This document shows, piece after piece, positions 11,701 to 26,142 of a stretch of 64,000 nucleotides of DNA. Every line of letters begins with the position of its first letter. Positions within the stretch are counted from its first letter, which is position 1. The stretch lies in NCBI RefSeq assembly GCF_036324505.1, contig NC_086356.1:11646244-11710243 (forward strand), given 5' to 3'. The notes beneath the pieces were generated by a model. The model was not told the origin of the DNA and ran no database searches. It worked only from the letters and a program-made list of their open reading frames with translations. Origin of the DNA: Eleginops maclovinus (Eukaryota; Chordata; Actinopteri; Perciformes; Eleginopidae). The translations under genes were made by a program, and so were the position numbers.

Positions 11701-13792
11701 TTGCCCTAGTTTCTTGTAAGCTACTGTACATATTATACCTGCTCTCTCAGAAAAAATGTTGACTCGTGCACATTATTATCTAGTTTCAGTCACTGTATTC
11801 CCATCTTGGTAGCCTGATCAGGACATTTTTTTTGGAGCATTTTTCATATAGCATGTTGAAAACGATAGTTATTCAACATTTATGTCAACATACACTATTT
11901 ATTAGATACTACAGCATTGTGTACATTGAAATGATCAATTATCTATGATTGAAAGATGCCTCTAAACGGCTCTAAACATGGCGATGCGGAGCCAGCGGCT
12001 AGCATTTAACGGGTAGACAGCAGGGACAGTGCAAACAACAGAAATACTGCTGACTTGGCAAGCAGTGTTGACCTGAAGGTGAACCTTCAATCACATATTT
12101 CATCCCATGACACCTGACAAGCTGGTAGTTAGCCCTTTTACATTTTCAAGACAGATAGGATAGCTATGATAATCAAAAAAGCAAATTCCAAGCTAAGGAC
12201 AATACGAATCAAATTGCATTCAAACATTTTCCAACCAGATTTCCATCATCCATGCAAATATGTTATGTGTTTGTGTTTTTACAAAGCTAGGTAAAATGTG
12301 TTATCTAGAAACAGAACATTCTACTGCACTGCTGCATTGTCTTCTACTTTTAACTTTGTTTCTTAAGGATTGTTTGCAATTGCTTTCAGGCTCATTATTA
12401 CCATCTTCTTGAGATTTGATTTTCAGCATGGGACATTCAAGAAAGGCTACTTTCTCCCTTTTCAAGATGCATACCAGTGGCTAAAGACAATATATAAAAT
12501 CTCAGTGTGTCTGGATATATGGAAAATGAAATGATTCGAGCAACCACTCTATTTTCCCTGTTCCACTGTATCCTATCAATGATCCCTTTCTTGCCTGAGA
12601 AAAGTTGTTGCATCCTGTGCATGAGTCAGCAATTTGATAATACCATGTGAAGTTTGTAGAGAGGTTTGCTTTCATCTTGTTCTATTTGTAGTATTCCCAT
12701 TCAGTGGGATGCACACAAAGCCCTTACTTTATACACAACCCCCTGGATATGTATTTTTCTTGGTCTGTGGTGACTGCTTAATGATCTTGGATTGGCCTGT
12801 GAACTTTTGGTGGTTGCTTCTGTAATGCCTCTTGAAATTAGGTGAAAATAAAAATATTGATGTGTGGTTTCCTGTTCAGTGCTTTGCTTTGACTCGGCAC
12901 TTGAGCCTTATTGCCTCCATTGACTTCTACATGGCATTACATTTGATGGGAATGGCAGTTAATGTTGGTTGTCAGTAGATGGATGTCCACATTTTGTTTC
13001 TCCAGACCTATACTTAGCATTAAAAATAGTGAGTGCTTTGCTGTTGAGTTGATCTCCCCCGCACATCATGCCTGGTGCTGAGTGTCCGCCATGTGTTGCC
13101 TGAAGTGGACAGAGTTGTTCCCTCTCAATGTACTGTACAAGGTAGAGTGTTATGGGTGTTAAAATGCCATTTGGTTGTGTCATCCTGTCAAGGCACAGTC
13201 GAGCCAAGAGTTTGCAAGAAATTTGACAGTTCAAAAATATTAGATGTAATATTTGTGTATTACCAGTATTGTTTTGTTTTTCTTGTGAAGCATAAAGAGA
13301 TCACCACGTTTTGTGCAAACCTGTGTTCCGTAATGATATGCTTCATATTAAGACACTAATGTATTAGTTTTGTATTTTGAATGACCATTTTTAGCATACA
13401 AACTGTAGTGCCCTGAAACATAGATGCGTTTTATAATATTTTTTGGAAATTGTTAGTATAGCCCTATGCAAAGGTGAGGCCAGTGTTTGTAAAGCTATGT
13501 TTGCATAATGTAATTGTCATTGTTCTAGTGTAACCACTTCTTCAAAAGAAACCAAAAAACACAACCCATCCTGGTGGTGTCAGAATGATAAACTTAAAAA
13601 AAACTACCACGTTATTTGCATGTGCATGCCGTCCCCTGCTAGAGTGGTACTGTATTTTAATATGCTGGCTAGAAGCTGTGAAAGTTTTTTGATGTGTCAA
13701 AACTAATAATGTGGCTCATTACAGTGAGGATAACCTTATGGTTGTTATCTAGCCTTTCTCCTGTTTAATTGATGCTTTGAAGTAGCACATGA

Positions 13793-13794
<2 letters not shown>

Positions 13795-13825
<31 letters not shown>

Positions 13826-13845
13826 TGTGTGTGTGTGTGTGTGTA
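13795..13845. repeat. GT microsatellite
   Basis: About 25 GT dinucleotides with one C interruption. Open frames across it are repeat artefacts. Confidence 0.97.
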
Positions 13846-16800
13846 TATTCTCCGCTCAGCTCCACTTTTAGAAGTCCTCAATCTTCACTGCAGACAAAAC
13901 ACAGTGATTACAGCTGTGGGTCTGCACCCCAAGGCGTCTCTACCACAGGCCATAGCTGATCTACTGCCAAGTCAGAAAACAGTGTGTGACAATATGTTGG
14001 TGTATGTGTTCTGTGTGTGAAAGATCTACAGGGACAGAAACAAGATACATCAAATGTACAAATTTGTCCGACTGACTAAACATGTTTTCACTAATAAATC
14101 CCCTTTTGTATTATTTATTATTATCTATCAGGAACCATTTAATAGAACAAATATTTCATTATGCAAAAGCCTAGTTACATTTATCACAACTGAATTTTTT
14201 CCTCCCCTGCTTCCATAGCTTTTTTGTTTTATTTCAAATGAAAACACTGATTCTGTACTTCGTCTGAGTCAAACCAGTTGTTTTAAACCAAATACAGATG
14301 AAGGTCTAATTTGAAGCAAATATAAAGTCACAGTATCATGTATTAGCTCTGAGGCTGTCAATAATGTGTCACAAACTGCACAGTTAATTGGAGAACTTAC
14401 TCCAGTGACCAGTCAACTCATTACATACATGATAAAATTCATTCTTTAAATAAGTTGGTATTGAACTCATAATATACCCAATATGCATAACTTATATTTG
14501 CAATCCTAATGCTCTTAAAACTAATTGAAATCAATTGCACCGAGTTATAATTTGTTTTCTTATCCCATTCATTGTCCCTGCTCTTTAAACCATCTCACCT
14601 CTCTCAAAAATGCATGATGCTTGCCTGACTTTTTCTCATTCTAGATGTCGGGGAATCGTTGGTTGAAAACCTTGCAATGAGTTTTTCACATGATTTTTTC
14701 ACCATTGGCACTGAGGAATATGAGTAGCTGCTTAGAGGGGTGTACTGTACACACTCGGAGCCGAGCACTGTCTTGTGTGTGAACATGCCCCGGTTTCAGA
14801 AGAAGAGGGACTTGATGCCTACATGAAGAGGCAGGTTTTTTTTACGCTTCTTAGAAGTCTTCGTAGTGAATACGGTCAAAGTTCAGTGGAGAGTGCAGTC
14901 ATTTTCCTCAGTTAATAATGAGGAACAGTATTTATTAGTTTATTCAGAGAAGCATGGCAGAGGTGAAGAATGCTAGTGTTGACACATGGAAGCAAAGCCG
15001 AGCAAACATCAATGCGATGGGGGTTTGTCCCAGTCACATCCAGCCATGCCTCTCCTGTCTGACTGAGAGCTTCAGCAGCAGCTGGTGCTCATTGCTCAGA
15101 GGCCATGTGTGGGCCTGCTGAGCTGGAGCTGAAGCAGGTTATATTTCTTAATTTATGTCCCCCTCTACACACAAGCTACTCTATGGTGGTGGTGAAGTAA
15201 CTTTTCTACCCACACTCACTCCAACAAATTAACTGTGTTTATACAACTGTTTGACATACATTTCAAAGCATCTAGTTCACACTATTTCCGTAACCTTAAC
15301 AAAAGCTTTTGTAGCTTTAACTTAACCACAGATAAAGATGTGAACACCAGCCTAGGGTCTATGTACTGCACTGTGAATGCCCACCATCCTCTAGGAAAAC
15401 CATCATGTGGCTTTGGGGTGTGGTATTGAAATTGCTGTATGCATTCAAACAAGTGTTTCCTTTGAACCTAAATTATACAGCTATTACCTTTGTCAGCACA
15501 ATGTAATTGGGTACCAGGGTTGCTTACTGCGCAAACATACATCATTTCATTACTGGCAACACAACCATAGTGATCCTAACTTTTTCTGAATCTGTGTGTA
15601 TAAATGCCCTCATATTTCAGATTCAGGTCACGTTCAAGTCCTTTCTTAAAACCAAGCAAAAAACAACTTAGGTTCAAGCAGTTAAATTTGCCGGTAGTAA
15701 ATTCAGAATGGCTCTCTGCAGCTTTCCTTGAAGTATAATCTGTTGATACTATTAGTCTTAACCACACTCTTTAAAGCTTTGATTCAAAGAGTCTGGGGAC
15801 ATGTTTTCATGTTGCCTGCAGCAGCAGCACACATTTTAAGGAGGATGGTTATTTGCGGGTGTGTGAGCGTCTTCTTTATTATATGTTTTGGAATTGTATT
15901 GTTGAGACCTATAAAGGGAAGTGACATCCATTGTTACAAATGATATAGTAAATAATGTTTCTGTATAATTTAGGGTCTCAACAAGAATATAAATGACACT
16001 TCAAACACTTAGAAAGGAGTAACAAAAAGACCCCTACCTTCTATCACAATAATGATATGTTGGCTGATGCCAATTCCACGATTTGGGCAAGTTGTTTGCA
16101 TCAATTTACAAATGTTGTGCGCAGCTTGATAATGCTACTTTTATTTGAGATAAAAGCCAGGGGAACATAATAAAAAACATATACAAACACACAATTTAAA
16201 TGTAGTGTTTATTTACTTGTGGCTCATGCTTTTAGACAAGCTCCTTTTGAATTGGGATGGAGTGCAGCTCAGAAATTAACAATAACAAAGGTTTTAAATG
16301 TAGATATGACAAGAAACATATCATCTACCTCAAATAGAACCTAACTTGATCACCCTAAAAACAATTGTGTGATATTTTTAGCATATACGACTCACAGACA
16401 TTAACACAGTTACGTTCTTCTTTTTCGTATATTAGGATTCACTATTGTGTTCAGAACTACCTTCATCTGTAAATCACTCAAAATGCATTCATAATTCATC
16501 AAAGGGGTTATTTTTTATATATATATCGACAATAAAAGCCCCTGATTTCAGTCTACCTGCAGAGTTTGCCTTTTCATTTTAGGATTGCTTTTAAGATTTT
16601 ATTTTATCAGGACACAGTCATGAATCATCTGTTTTTTCGAGATACCCTGACCTTTTAAGTCGCTGTGAGGCAGACAGTAACACACTGTCTTAAAGCGAGA
16701 TCCACTATCTTTTCCTCCGTCGAAAATAGGCGCAAAGTAACTGTGGAACTGTGATGCATGTACTGACAAACTGCAAAATCAAACCTCACCTCAAAGAGTT

Positions 16801-19800
16801 ATAAGTATGACCTTCCGGTTTCCTCTCCTTCAACATTGTTGTGCTGCAGTCAGTTTACCTGCTGAGAGCACCACACTGTGCGAGAGTTTTCTTCACTGCT
16901 CTGACGGGTGCTCAAGCTACCAAACTGACTGACAAACTGTTTGACTCAAAAAAATGAAGAGAGAGTTTATCGCATCAATGTCAATTTATAAAAGAAACAT
17001 ATTTAAGTGTCACAAAGAAATAAAAAGACACAAAAAGGGATTGTTGGAGGCCATTGTTTTTCATACTCCATTTTGGTAACACCTTTGTGGGTAACAGCTG
17101 CCATCCCTCTGTGGTGTTACCACTGCACAGTCTGTTAGATAACAGGTGAGGTAACAACATACAGTGGGGGTCCATTTGCCACTGCTTCTGAAGTCACCCT
17201 TAAAAGCATGTCACACCTTTTCAGAAAAAGCTGATCTAAAATTCCTGAGATTTACCATTGTCTTATTAGCTCCAAATTGGCAGGCCTGCACTCGATGCAG
17301 TAGAGTACCAATAAAAGAATATAGAGGTGAGTGTGTAAACACTGAGTCCACTTGAGTACAAGAGCCAAGTGGCTCCTTGTTAAGCCTCCCACCTTCTCAA
17401 TTCCTTTCTCTCCCGCATAACAGGTTGCAACTCATAAATTTAGGTTGTAAAATGTGTCTGCAGGGCTTATTATTGTGATGCCCTCTGTAATAACTTTTCA
17501 ACATTCCCGTGTTGTTTATGTATAATAGGATAGTGTGTGTGTACAGGGCTTTTGAAAATAAATACTGCAACAGAAGAGTAAAACAGTATTGATTGGGATT
17601 ACTTTGTGGGGGGGGTAATGGGTGAGAGACTAGGCTAGCTAGACCACCGTGACAGGCCTGTGGTCGTTCAGTGCCAATATGCAGTTTCTGCTTCAAAAGA
17701 AGATAAATGTGAATAGACTGACAGAAGACATTAAGATACAGGGTTTTATTCCTGAGAATTTACACAACACCTGTTCTGAATTATATTTATATCCATTTTT
17801 TTTTTTGCCAGTATTTCAGTGGATGCAGTTATGTTGCTAACTGTTTCATGTCTACTCGCATACATTTTCAATATATTTCCCTGCAAATACAACCCAAAGA
17901 AAATTACTTCTCGAAGTTGCTCTTGGAGCCTCTCAGATGCTGTCTTGTGCATTACAAATGGCACATTTACATACTCTCACTTTTGTATGAATGCAGATGC
18001 CAGTTTCTATTGAATCTGAGTTGGAAATGCTTTGCTTGCTGGTGTCATAAGTGGATGCTGAATGCAGCTGTGCCTTAATGTGATTACAGTTCCTGACCTA
18101 TGTGGAGACTAGAGGCGCTGTCGGCTTAAATTACTCACAAACACATTGTCCCATGCATACAGCGTGAGTATGCATACATTCTATAGCGTACACCCATAAG
18201 CTGACATTTAGCTGTGAGTTTAGCTGCCATAAGTCAAGATAGTTTGTCTAGCTTAGAGTTACAAAAGCCAATGAGGCCATTTGAAGTTATGGTAGCCATT
18301 GCATGCACACAAATGCGAGCAGCAAATGAGAGCCAGTCCTAACCCTAACCTACATGCACATATAGTATTTATGAACACAAGAATATGTGAGCATCTGCAC
18401 AGACCACCTGTCAACGCACACAGTCAGATTAAAAATAAGTCACGGTTCTCTCTTATAATAACTATCTTCCTCCAAAGCTGTCTTTTCATAGACACAAGCC
18501 GACACAAACTGACCTGCATTAGAAGCTTCCTCTCACAACTGACTTACCCTTACACACTTATATTGATCCACACGCATGTGTTCTTATATGGGTGTAATTC
18601 TAGGAAAAGCTACACGTAACCTTTTCATTTCTAAAGGTTTGAAAATAGGGAGATACTGTAGGATTGCCACAGTTGACAGGTTGTATGTCCAATGAGCCAA
18701 ATTTATGAAGGCACTATAAAATGCAATGTGCTGTATATCCTTTATACATAATGAGTAATAAGGCTGCCCATGCAGGTTTTAGCAACTGGCAATGTCTGCC
18801 CAGCTGAAGGAGGACTGTATTTCCTGGCAGTTCAACTGAATGGACACTGTTCTGTAGCTAACCTCTATATATAATTTATTGCACAATCCCAACACTATTA
18901 ATTTCAGCCATCGTAGCACTGCCATACATTCTGGCACTCCTGTTGATGTACTGAGACAGGCATCCAGTACATAATTCACCCACTGTGTATGTAGTTACTG
19001 TTTGTTTGTGTGTTTCTTTGTTTGTTTGGCTTCTTGTTTGTCTGTATATAAATTTAACCTGAATAAGATAATGATATGCCATTTCTATGTACAGTGATTG
19101 GCAGTGTATAGGCCCTGGCAGCTGAAGCCAAATTTCTCATTTGTGCGAGAATCAAGCTTGACCAGTATATATTTGTGTTTCGTTTTTTTCAAATGGTTCC
19201 AAGGCCTGCTTGTTTTTCATCTTTTAGTGCTTTACCACAACTAATTATATGTTGTGCTCAGCCAGCCTAGAACTTGAAGGCAACAGCTCGTGTTCGAGTG
19301 AAAACATCTACTTTAGCCAATCCGAAAGAAAATACATGGGAGTTTTAATTTAAAAAAACGGGTTTGGAATCTCTTATCTAGCACATATCCATCCCCATAT
19401 ATTTCTCCAATGTTTTTTTTTTTTCTAATAGAAATTGGCAGTGAACCTTCAGTCCTTCAGAATAAGAAATAGATTTGTATGAATACTCTACTTTTAGTAT
19501 ATCTTATACATTTAAGTAGATGGCGCATCACTACCTGCTGGTGTGAGCTCATTTGTTTCAGCTGGTGTGAAATACAGCATATCAAACTATTATGATAAGT
19601 GTCATCTGGCCTCATAGAATAACCTATACAGAAGATGATGAGCTTTTACTATTCAGATTGAACTCATCACCTCAACTCCCTGCTATACCTGTCATTACTG
19701 GAATGATTGTATAACCATTTCCTCTGCTTCTCTCCCCCGTGTACTTTCTGCAATCTCTAACTTATGCATGAGTGTTTTACTCCTTGTATAACAGTCACAC

Positions 19801-21202
19801 GTCACGCTGTTTTTCATACCTTTCCCCTGAAACCCCTTTAACACCAAATCATTCTTGCTTTGGTTTATAAATGTGACAGCTCATTCTCACATCCTCCAAC
19901 ACTTTTTCTTTTTGCCATTTATTTTTCCATCTCTCTCTTTTGTCTCATTTTTATTTATGAGCTCCCTCTAACTTTCCCTGTCATTATTCCTCGCGGGGCC
20001 GTTTCCGCATTGCTCAACTAGTACAATAACACTTCCACAGTCTCTCACAATTAATCATTTCCCAGATGCTAAATGAGTTAATTGTTTTAATCAATATTAT
20101 AAGTAATTCAAGTTCTATACATTTTAGCCATTATTATACCAGCAAGCAACTATTTGCTGTGAAAATATATATTGAACAGTGTCCCGAACAGAGAATAACA
20201 CTCCCTCTTTGTGTTGTATTCTCTTTATTCTCTATTTTGTTATAGCTGGGACTGCCATGCATGCATATTAGTTCATTCGAGTCCTTCTCCTTATATATGA
20301 AGATTGGCCATCCCTGCATTAATAAGAGTGATTTCTTAGATATGAAAAAGAGAGATGACAGAGTGTGCGGCTAAAGGAGATCTTCTAGATTTTTCTCCAA
20401 TAAGAATACTGTTCTTTGACTAAAAGGCTTCACAGAAAGAGAAAGATAAGATCAGAGTCACCATTTGCCTTGCATTTTCTGAACTGATAGGGGGTCGAAG
20501 GGGGTCGTGGATGTTGGGGCGAGATGAATCAAAGAGTTATGCGTTTGCACAGAAAAACATGCTTTTTTTACGAAGAGAATGCTATTGATGACAGCTGGTG
20601 CATTTGCCTTATCAAAAGAAAGGAGAAAATACGGTGAGCGTGAGAGGAATGTAGCGAATAAAGCGACAAAGTATTGCACCTTTTCAAAGTGTTGATTGGA
20701 GGTCATTTGAGTACTTGTAACAATTTTGCCATTTTATATTTAACTTTGTATAAAGAAGACTGCTTTTCCGGCATGGAAATTGGTGTTTTGTTTGTATTCA
20801 CTGTTGTAACAAAGCAGATGGTTGCAAAGCAGATAGACAGATGTGCCTATGAAAATGACTTAGAGGTCTATGAAATTATCTATTGACATCGGAACTGTGA
20901 GAGGGACTGTGAAAGTGAAATTGGTATGGCCCAGTAATTACATTGTGTAGTACCTGTAGACATACTGGAGTTTAGCATTAGAGTTCTGGGAGTGGATGTT
21001 TTTTTATGGCACTCAATTTGGAGAAAACTAGCATCAAGACACAGGAAAACGGAGTACAAAGGAAAGAAAAGCAGTGAAATAGAAAAATACCCAGGGCGAG
21101 ATTTCTGAAAGACTTTTGGACCTTGTTTCAGATGTAGTCTTGTGTGTGTTATTTTTCAAACCTGTGCCATAGCCTGGAAGAACAATTCACCTGTCAAATC
21201 GA

Positions 21203-21203
<1 letters not shown>

Positions 21204-21246
<43 letters not shown>

Positions 21247-21252
21247 ACGCAC

Positions 21253-21342
<90 letters not shown>

Positions 21343-21355
21343 ACACATACACACA
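21204..21355. repeat. Large CA microsatellite (about 150 bp)
   Basis: An almost unbroken CA tract with a few CG substitutions (GCACAC steps at about 21236-21260) and minor changes at the right end. It gives spurious Thr-His and Cys-Val frames on both strands. The length may be affected by assembly error. Confidence 0.98.
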
Positions 21356-22742
21356 GTGTCTGTCAAGGCACCTTTTGTACGCGAGAAATGTTACTTTCTC
21401 CCTATTTCACTTGAATAGGAAGGAGGCTCATGCAAATGGCAGAGGTATACATTTGTTTATATTTGCCTATATATATTTTACTTAGATTGTATTATATTTG
21501 TTTTTTATTCTTCAGTATTCATTCTTAGTGTCTCTAAAATGTTGCACTTTTAAGTATGTTGCAGAGAGCTATTTAAAGAAGGTTTTGATACTGTTACCGG
21601 CCAGCCTTTTGTTCAAATCTGCATGACAGCAGACAGAAGGTGAACACATCACAGAAGATGTTCAAGGGAGCAACACTAAGCGTTCAAACACAAAAGAACA
21701 AAAGCTTCACAGACGAAGACCGACAGCAATATCTGATCATTTTATAAAGAGGGTACACAGTTGCGACTGTGTAGGTGTCACTGGGCTGCTTATACACTGC
21801 GGCAATATCTCTCTGATAATCCATTTATATGTTGTTGCCCAGGTCAAGTATTTCTTTTTTTTTTGTATCTTACTTGCAATAATATGTCATTGTATTTCAT
21901 CCTTTTTTTTTTAAAGATGCAAATAAGATGTCCTTGTTGGAGGTTTAAAAGTGCAAACATAATAGAAGGCTAATATGTGCTCTGAATTTCTGTGTGCAAA
22001 TCTGGCTGACGCTGAAGTGGTCTGTGTGCATGAAATGTGTGTGTTTCGGTGTATGAATATTTTGGCTGCCGCCTTTTATGTGCTTAATATCTACAGGATG
22101 GAGGACGTCTTGAAGCCATATTTTCTATTTTTCATTTCATCAAGGGGCTTTTTTTTAAATAGCCAAAACATAAGTTGTTTGTGTTTTTTTGCCAAATGGA
22201 AAATATCCTTCCAACATTTGCTTACTCAAAGCCTCACACCCGCAATCCTATTTCAATATATCCTTTATTCCCTGGCTTCTGATTAAGGATACATTTCATT
22301 GATAACTCCCATGGCCTTAAATGCTCCCGGTTACAGCGCGGGTAGGTCTGCCACAATTAAGATCAGCCATGGATGATTAAACGGGGCCCATTTTCCTCTT
22401 GGGGTTCATATTTTCTACTGAGTTGTGACCAAGACCAAACTTAAAATTATAAATCTCAAACTTGCAAAAAATAACTCTAGCTCTCTACTTTTTCATTCAT
22501 CATACTTTGTGTCTCTCTTTCCAGTATTTATAATTTATCTCAGTGGCTCATTTAGGCCTTTTTGTCTAACCCTTCTGTTTTTTCTTTTATTTGAAAACAC
22601 TCTTGCGCACAATTGTTCAAGCTTTTAATAATATAATACCACAAGTTCTGTATTCCCCACCTCTGTTGCCACATTACATTCATCACAATTACTCACATTA
22701 TATTATGAATAAGACTTAAGGCATATGGCAACATATGATTTA

Positions 22743-23436
22743 TAGTGCTGGGCAACGATTACATTTTTTAATCATGATTAATCGCGTTGTGTTCAATAAT
22801 GAATTTAAAAGTGGCATGTTGCAGGTTTATTTTAAAAGTACAAGTTCAATAACAATTGGTTTGCAAACACTTTAAACAAATAAATTGCTTTTTTAACAGC
22901 AGTACTCTATACAGTAGCAGTTGAAAAAAAATCCAGTGAGTATTAACTTAAACATGAATGAATCATTTAATCAAATCAAATTTAAAACCAAAGTTATTTG
23001 CCACTGCCAGGGCATTATCGTTGTATCTAGTTTGTTATAGAAAAACAAGTTACACTCCGAGTCAAGTGATAACAAAACTTTGCAGTGGTTACAAATAACT
23101 CTGGTTCTATCAATTCCGCCGTCTGAAAGAGATTTCAAATGTCCGTGTAAGAGTTTGGTGCCTTTCTCATGTTTCTGTGCCCGCAGCAGTCGTAGGCCCG
23201 CCCTAAATGCTCCCATTGGTTGAGACGCATGACGACACCAAGCCAATACTGTTCAACATCCCACCCCTACTGTGACCTATGGTTTGTCTGTGTATTCAGA
23301 GCCAACAGAACTTGACAACATACTTTCGAAATAATAATTTTAATTAAAAAAACTATTAGTGCGTGATGAAATAATTGTAGGCGTTAATTAATTGATGCGT
23401 TAACGCGATAATAAATCGTTAACATGCCCAGCCCTA
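22743..23436. mobile_element. Non-autonomous DNA transposon with TAGKGCTGGGCA termini (about 0.7 kb)
   Basis: The left end reads TAGTGCTGGGCAACGATTA. The right end read on the other strand is TAGGGCTGGGCATGTTAACG, giving imperfect terminal inverted repeats. Inside both ends are ATTAATCGCG / GCGTTAACGCGATAATAA blocks, a familiar signature of abundant vertebrate hAT-like non-autonomous elements. The flanking eight bases (ATGATTTA left, ATTATTAA right) agree at six positions, which would fit a decayed 8-bp target duplication. The interior codes for nothing recognisable, so the element would need a transposase from elsewhere. Confidence 0.7.
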
Positions 23437-25828
23437 ATTATTAATGCTATTTAGTTTGCAAGAGCAGGTCTTGATTGTAAAACAAATAGGCAATGTTATT
23501 ACTTTTGCACAGCGAGGCCTTTGCTTTTTTTTCTCAAATCAAAAAGCTCTTATTCTCCCTCTTAAAGTTCTTCAAGGTTCGAGTCAGAAGTGAAGACTGC
23601 ATGAATCACATTGATGGTTCTTGGGAGTGATTATTTCAAAGGCAATTCACCTGAGATTTAAAGTTCAGGCAAGAAGCACCTCTGCAATCCCTATCTCAAG
23701 GACTGAAAACACAAACATCACTTTCTGATGTGTGAACCTGTGAGGAAAAAAAACACCGTACATTTACAGAAAGAAACTTTGGGAAGTATGTCTTTATTGG
23801 TGAGATAGGAGATGATCTGCAGAAAATGCATCGATTCCAAAAAAGATCATCATAGTTGCAATACATAAAACAGAGTTAGAATGTATCATGGACATAATAA
23901 TGCGTTACTTTGTTTCAATAAATGAAACCCGTTGTCCATGAGATTTTCAATATATCTTATGCTGATTCTTGTGTCCACAATGGTGCTTCTTTTGAAAAAG
24001 GTATTGGTTTGTCTTCCTGTTTCTCTCTGTGTTACTCAGTCGGTCTCATCTTACACCTCTCTGTGCATGTTATAACAGGATGCATACATTCAGAACCAAT
24101 TTTACACCACATTGCCTTGACTCCGCTCTCCAAATACTGCCAGACTCTCGCACTCAAAATCCAACTCGCCTCTCGACCTGCTTAAGTGCACCAGACCAAA
24201 AGAATGACTACAGCTTTCCATACCCACATTTTACTCCGGGTTAATAGAACTTTTAATCATGTCTAAAATCTTTATGGTGCAGACAAATTTTCATGGGCTA
24301 AAGCTTAATGTTTATAAAGTGAGGAAAGAAGGATATTTTACCTGCATTGCGCCACAGTTGCACAGGAATTATGACCGTGCAAATTGTTCAGTGAACAATG
24401 AAGAGAGAATATGTTGCTCTATTGTTGGCAATAAACTGCTTTTAATGAGAGAGATTTGACTTTTTAAAACGTGAATTTGAGAAAACTGAGTGTCCCTTAT
24501 GTAAGCCCAATGCCTTCCTATTTGTGAACTATATGATTAGAAAATTGCTAAAAACGTTTTGTATTCAGCTTAATGAACCTTTTCTGACCTTTTTTTCCTC
24601 ACCACTTCAGCCATCTAGAATATAGGATTATAAACGTAGAATGTATACTCGTATGTTTTAATTTTATCCTTTAGGTAATACAGTAATGGATGAAAACAGG
24701 AAATGGTCTGAATTTGCTACAATAAATTAATTTGCAAGTCTAAAAATAATATGTATGTGTAATACTGTAATATTAGACCTCTCCATTTTTAAAATCATGT
24801 ACCACGAAAGCCACAACTGGCAGCACTTAGAGGTCTGAACATGACCTATACTAATCTCTTTGGGGATGGACTCTCTTCCTCTTACAGAAGTGTAAATATG
24901 TATGAGCCCTTATCAACTATCTTGTCATATGATAGGGATAATTGTTTGACGCCACACCCATTTTATTTTCCCATGCTTGCTTTTAATTTGCTGTCAACAG
25001 AAGTAGCATTTCTCCTCCAATGCTCCTTTATAGTCAAGAGCAAAAACATTGATTTTCTCTCTGCCCATTATCCCCTTTCCACTCTGCGAGATTAGGGAGT
25101 GTAATCACTTTGATCCTGGGGATTATACAAGCAAAACATATGTACAACCATAAGGAAATGGATGGATGTTATTAGCATAGTCATTTAGGGTGTGACTCTG
25201 GCTACATAAACATATTTTACAGAAACTCTCTGATGCACCCCTAATATCAAGCTTAGGATATCATTCAAAGCCGTCCGCACACACTTTAGGTTATTTTATA
25301 TTACCTATTTATCCATCAGTGGCTTTACACTTTACAAATCCCAAGCAATTATCACTTTGAGGCAGCCCCTTTGCATTTAGCATGGATGTGTGTTTTGATG
25401 TGGAAGCGGCAGCGGCGTACAAACAAAGCCTCTTAACTCTCACTGCCTCACTCTTGCTCTCTGACTTAAAAAACAGACACGCACACACTCTGGGGATGTG
25501 ACCCATTTTGATAAACAAATTGAGGTAACAATGGACAAATTACCAAAACTGGCCAACAGATCAGCCATGAGGGAACAGAATAGTGTGAAGAGCAGTGGTT
25601 TTCTTACCACCTCAGACATGTTGAATATAACCACAGGAGTAGGGAAATGGCAGCCACATAAGGGAGGAAAAATACATGGTGTGTTTTGGTGTGTTTCTGT
25701 TCAGAACCACACATGGACATTACAAATGAGTCCCCTACAATTAGGATACTCCTTTCCCTTCCTTCAACTACAGCCTTACATTAACCCCAACTCCGGGTTA
25801 TATATATATATTCAGCTTACTCAAATGT

Positions 25829-26142
25829 CAATTTATTTCAAATGCTAACCATATAGAGCACCTAATTCGCTTAATGCATGTTCTCACCTGTATGCAAAAT
25901 GTTCTCATTAGTTCCCTTCCTTCTGATTCAGAGAAATATTTTTAGTCCTTGAAAATGATGCTTGCCCATACTGAATTATACCAATGTGTCAATATAATTG
26001 CCATCTGAAATGTATACTGTTGTTTAATTAATGCATGTTAAATAGAAAATGCTACAAAAAAAAACTACATTCATGCAGGTGAGAAAATGCATTAAGTGAA
26101 TGATGTGCTCTATACAGTATGGTTAGCATCTGAAATAAATTG
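25829..26142. repeat. Imperfect long inverted repeat (foldback or MITE-like unit)
   Basis: The left arm (about 25829-25895) and right arm (about 26072-26142) are reverse complements with small gaps. Shared words include ATTTATTTCARATGCTAACC, TATAGAGCAC, CTTAATGCAT and TTCTCACCTG. The spacer is about 175 bp and AT-rich. The arms could form a long hairpin. It lies only about 220 bp upstream of the next astn1 exon. No clear target duplication was found. Confidence 0.75.

Noticed and set aside
12440..12465. AAGAAAGGCTACTTTC, loosely like part of miR-488, a microRNA known from a mammalian ASTN1 intron
   Set aside because: The match is partial, no complementary arm with the expected partner sequence is nearby, and no convincing hairpin was seen. 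No miR-488 call is made anywhere in the window.
21142..21485. Overlapping open frames of repeated Thr-His and Cys-Val on both strands
   Set aside because: Pure translation of the CA/GT microsatellite. The same applies to frames at 13799-14020, 48870-49149 and 62891-63207.
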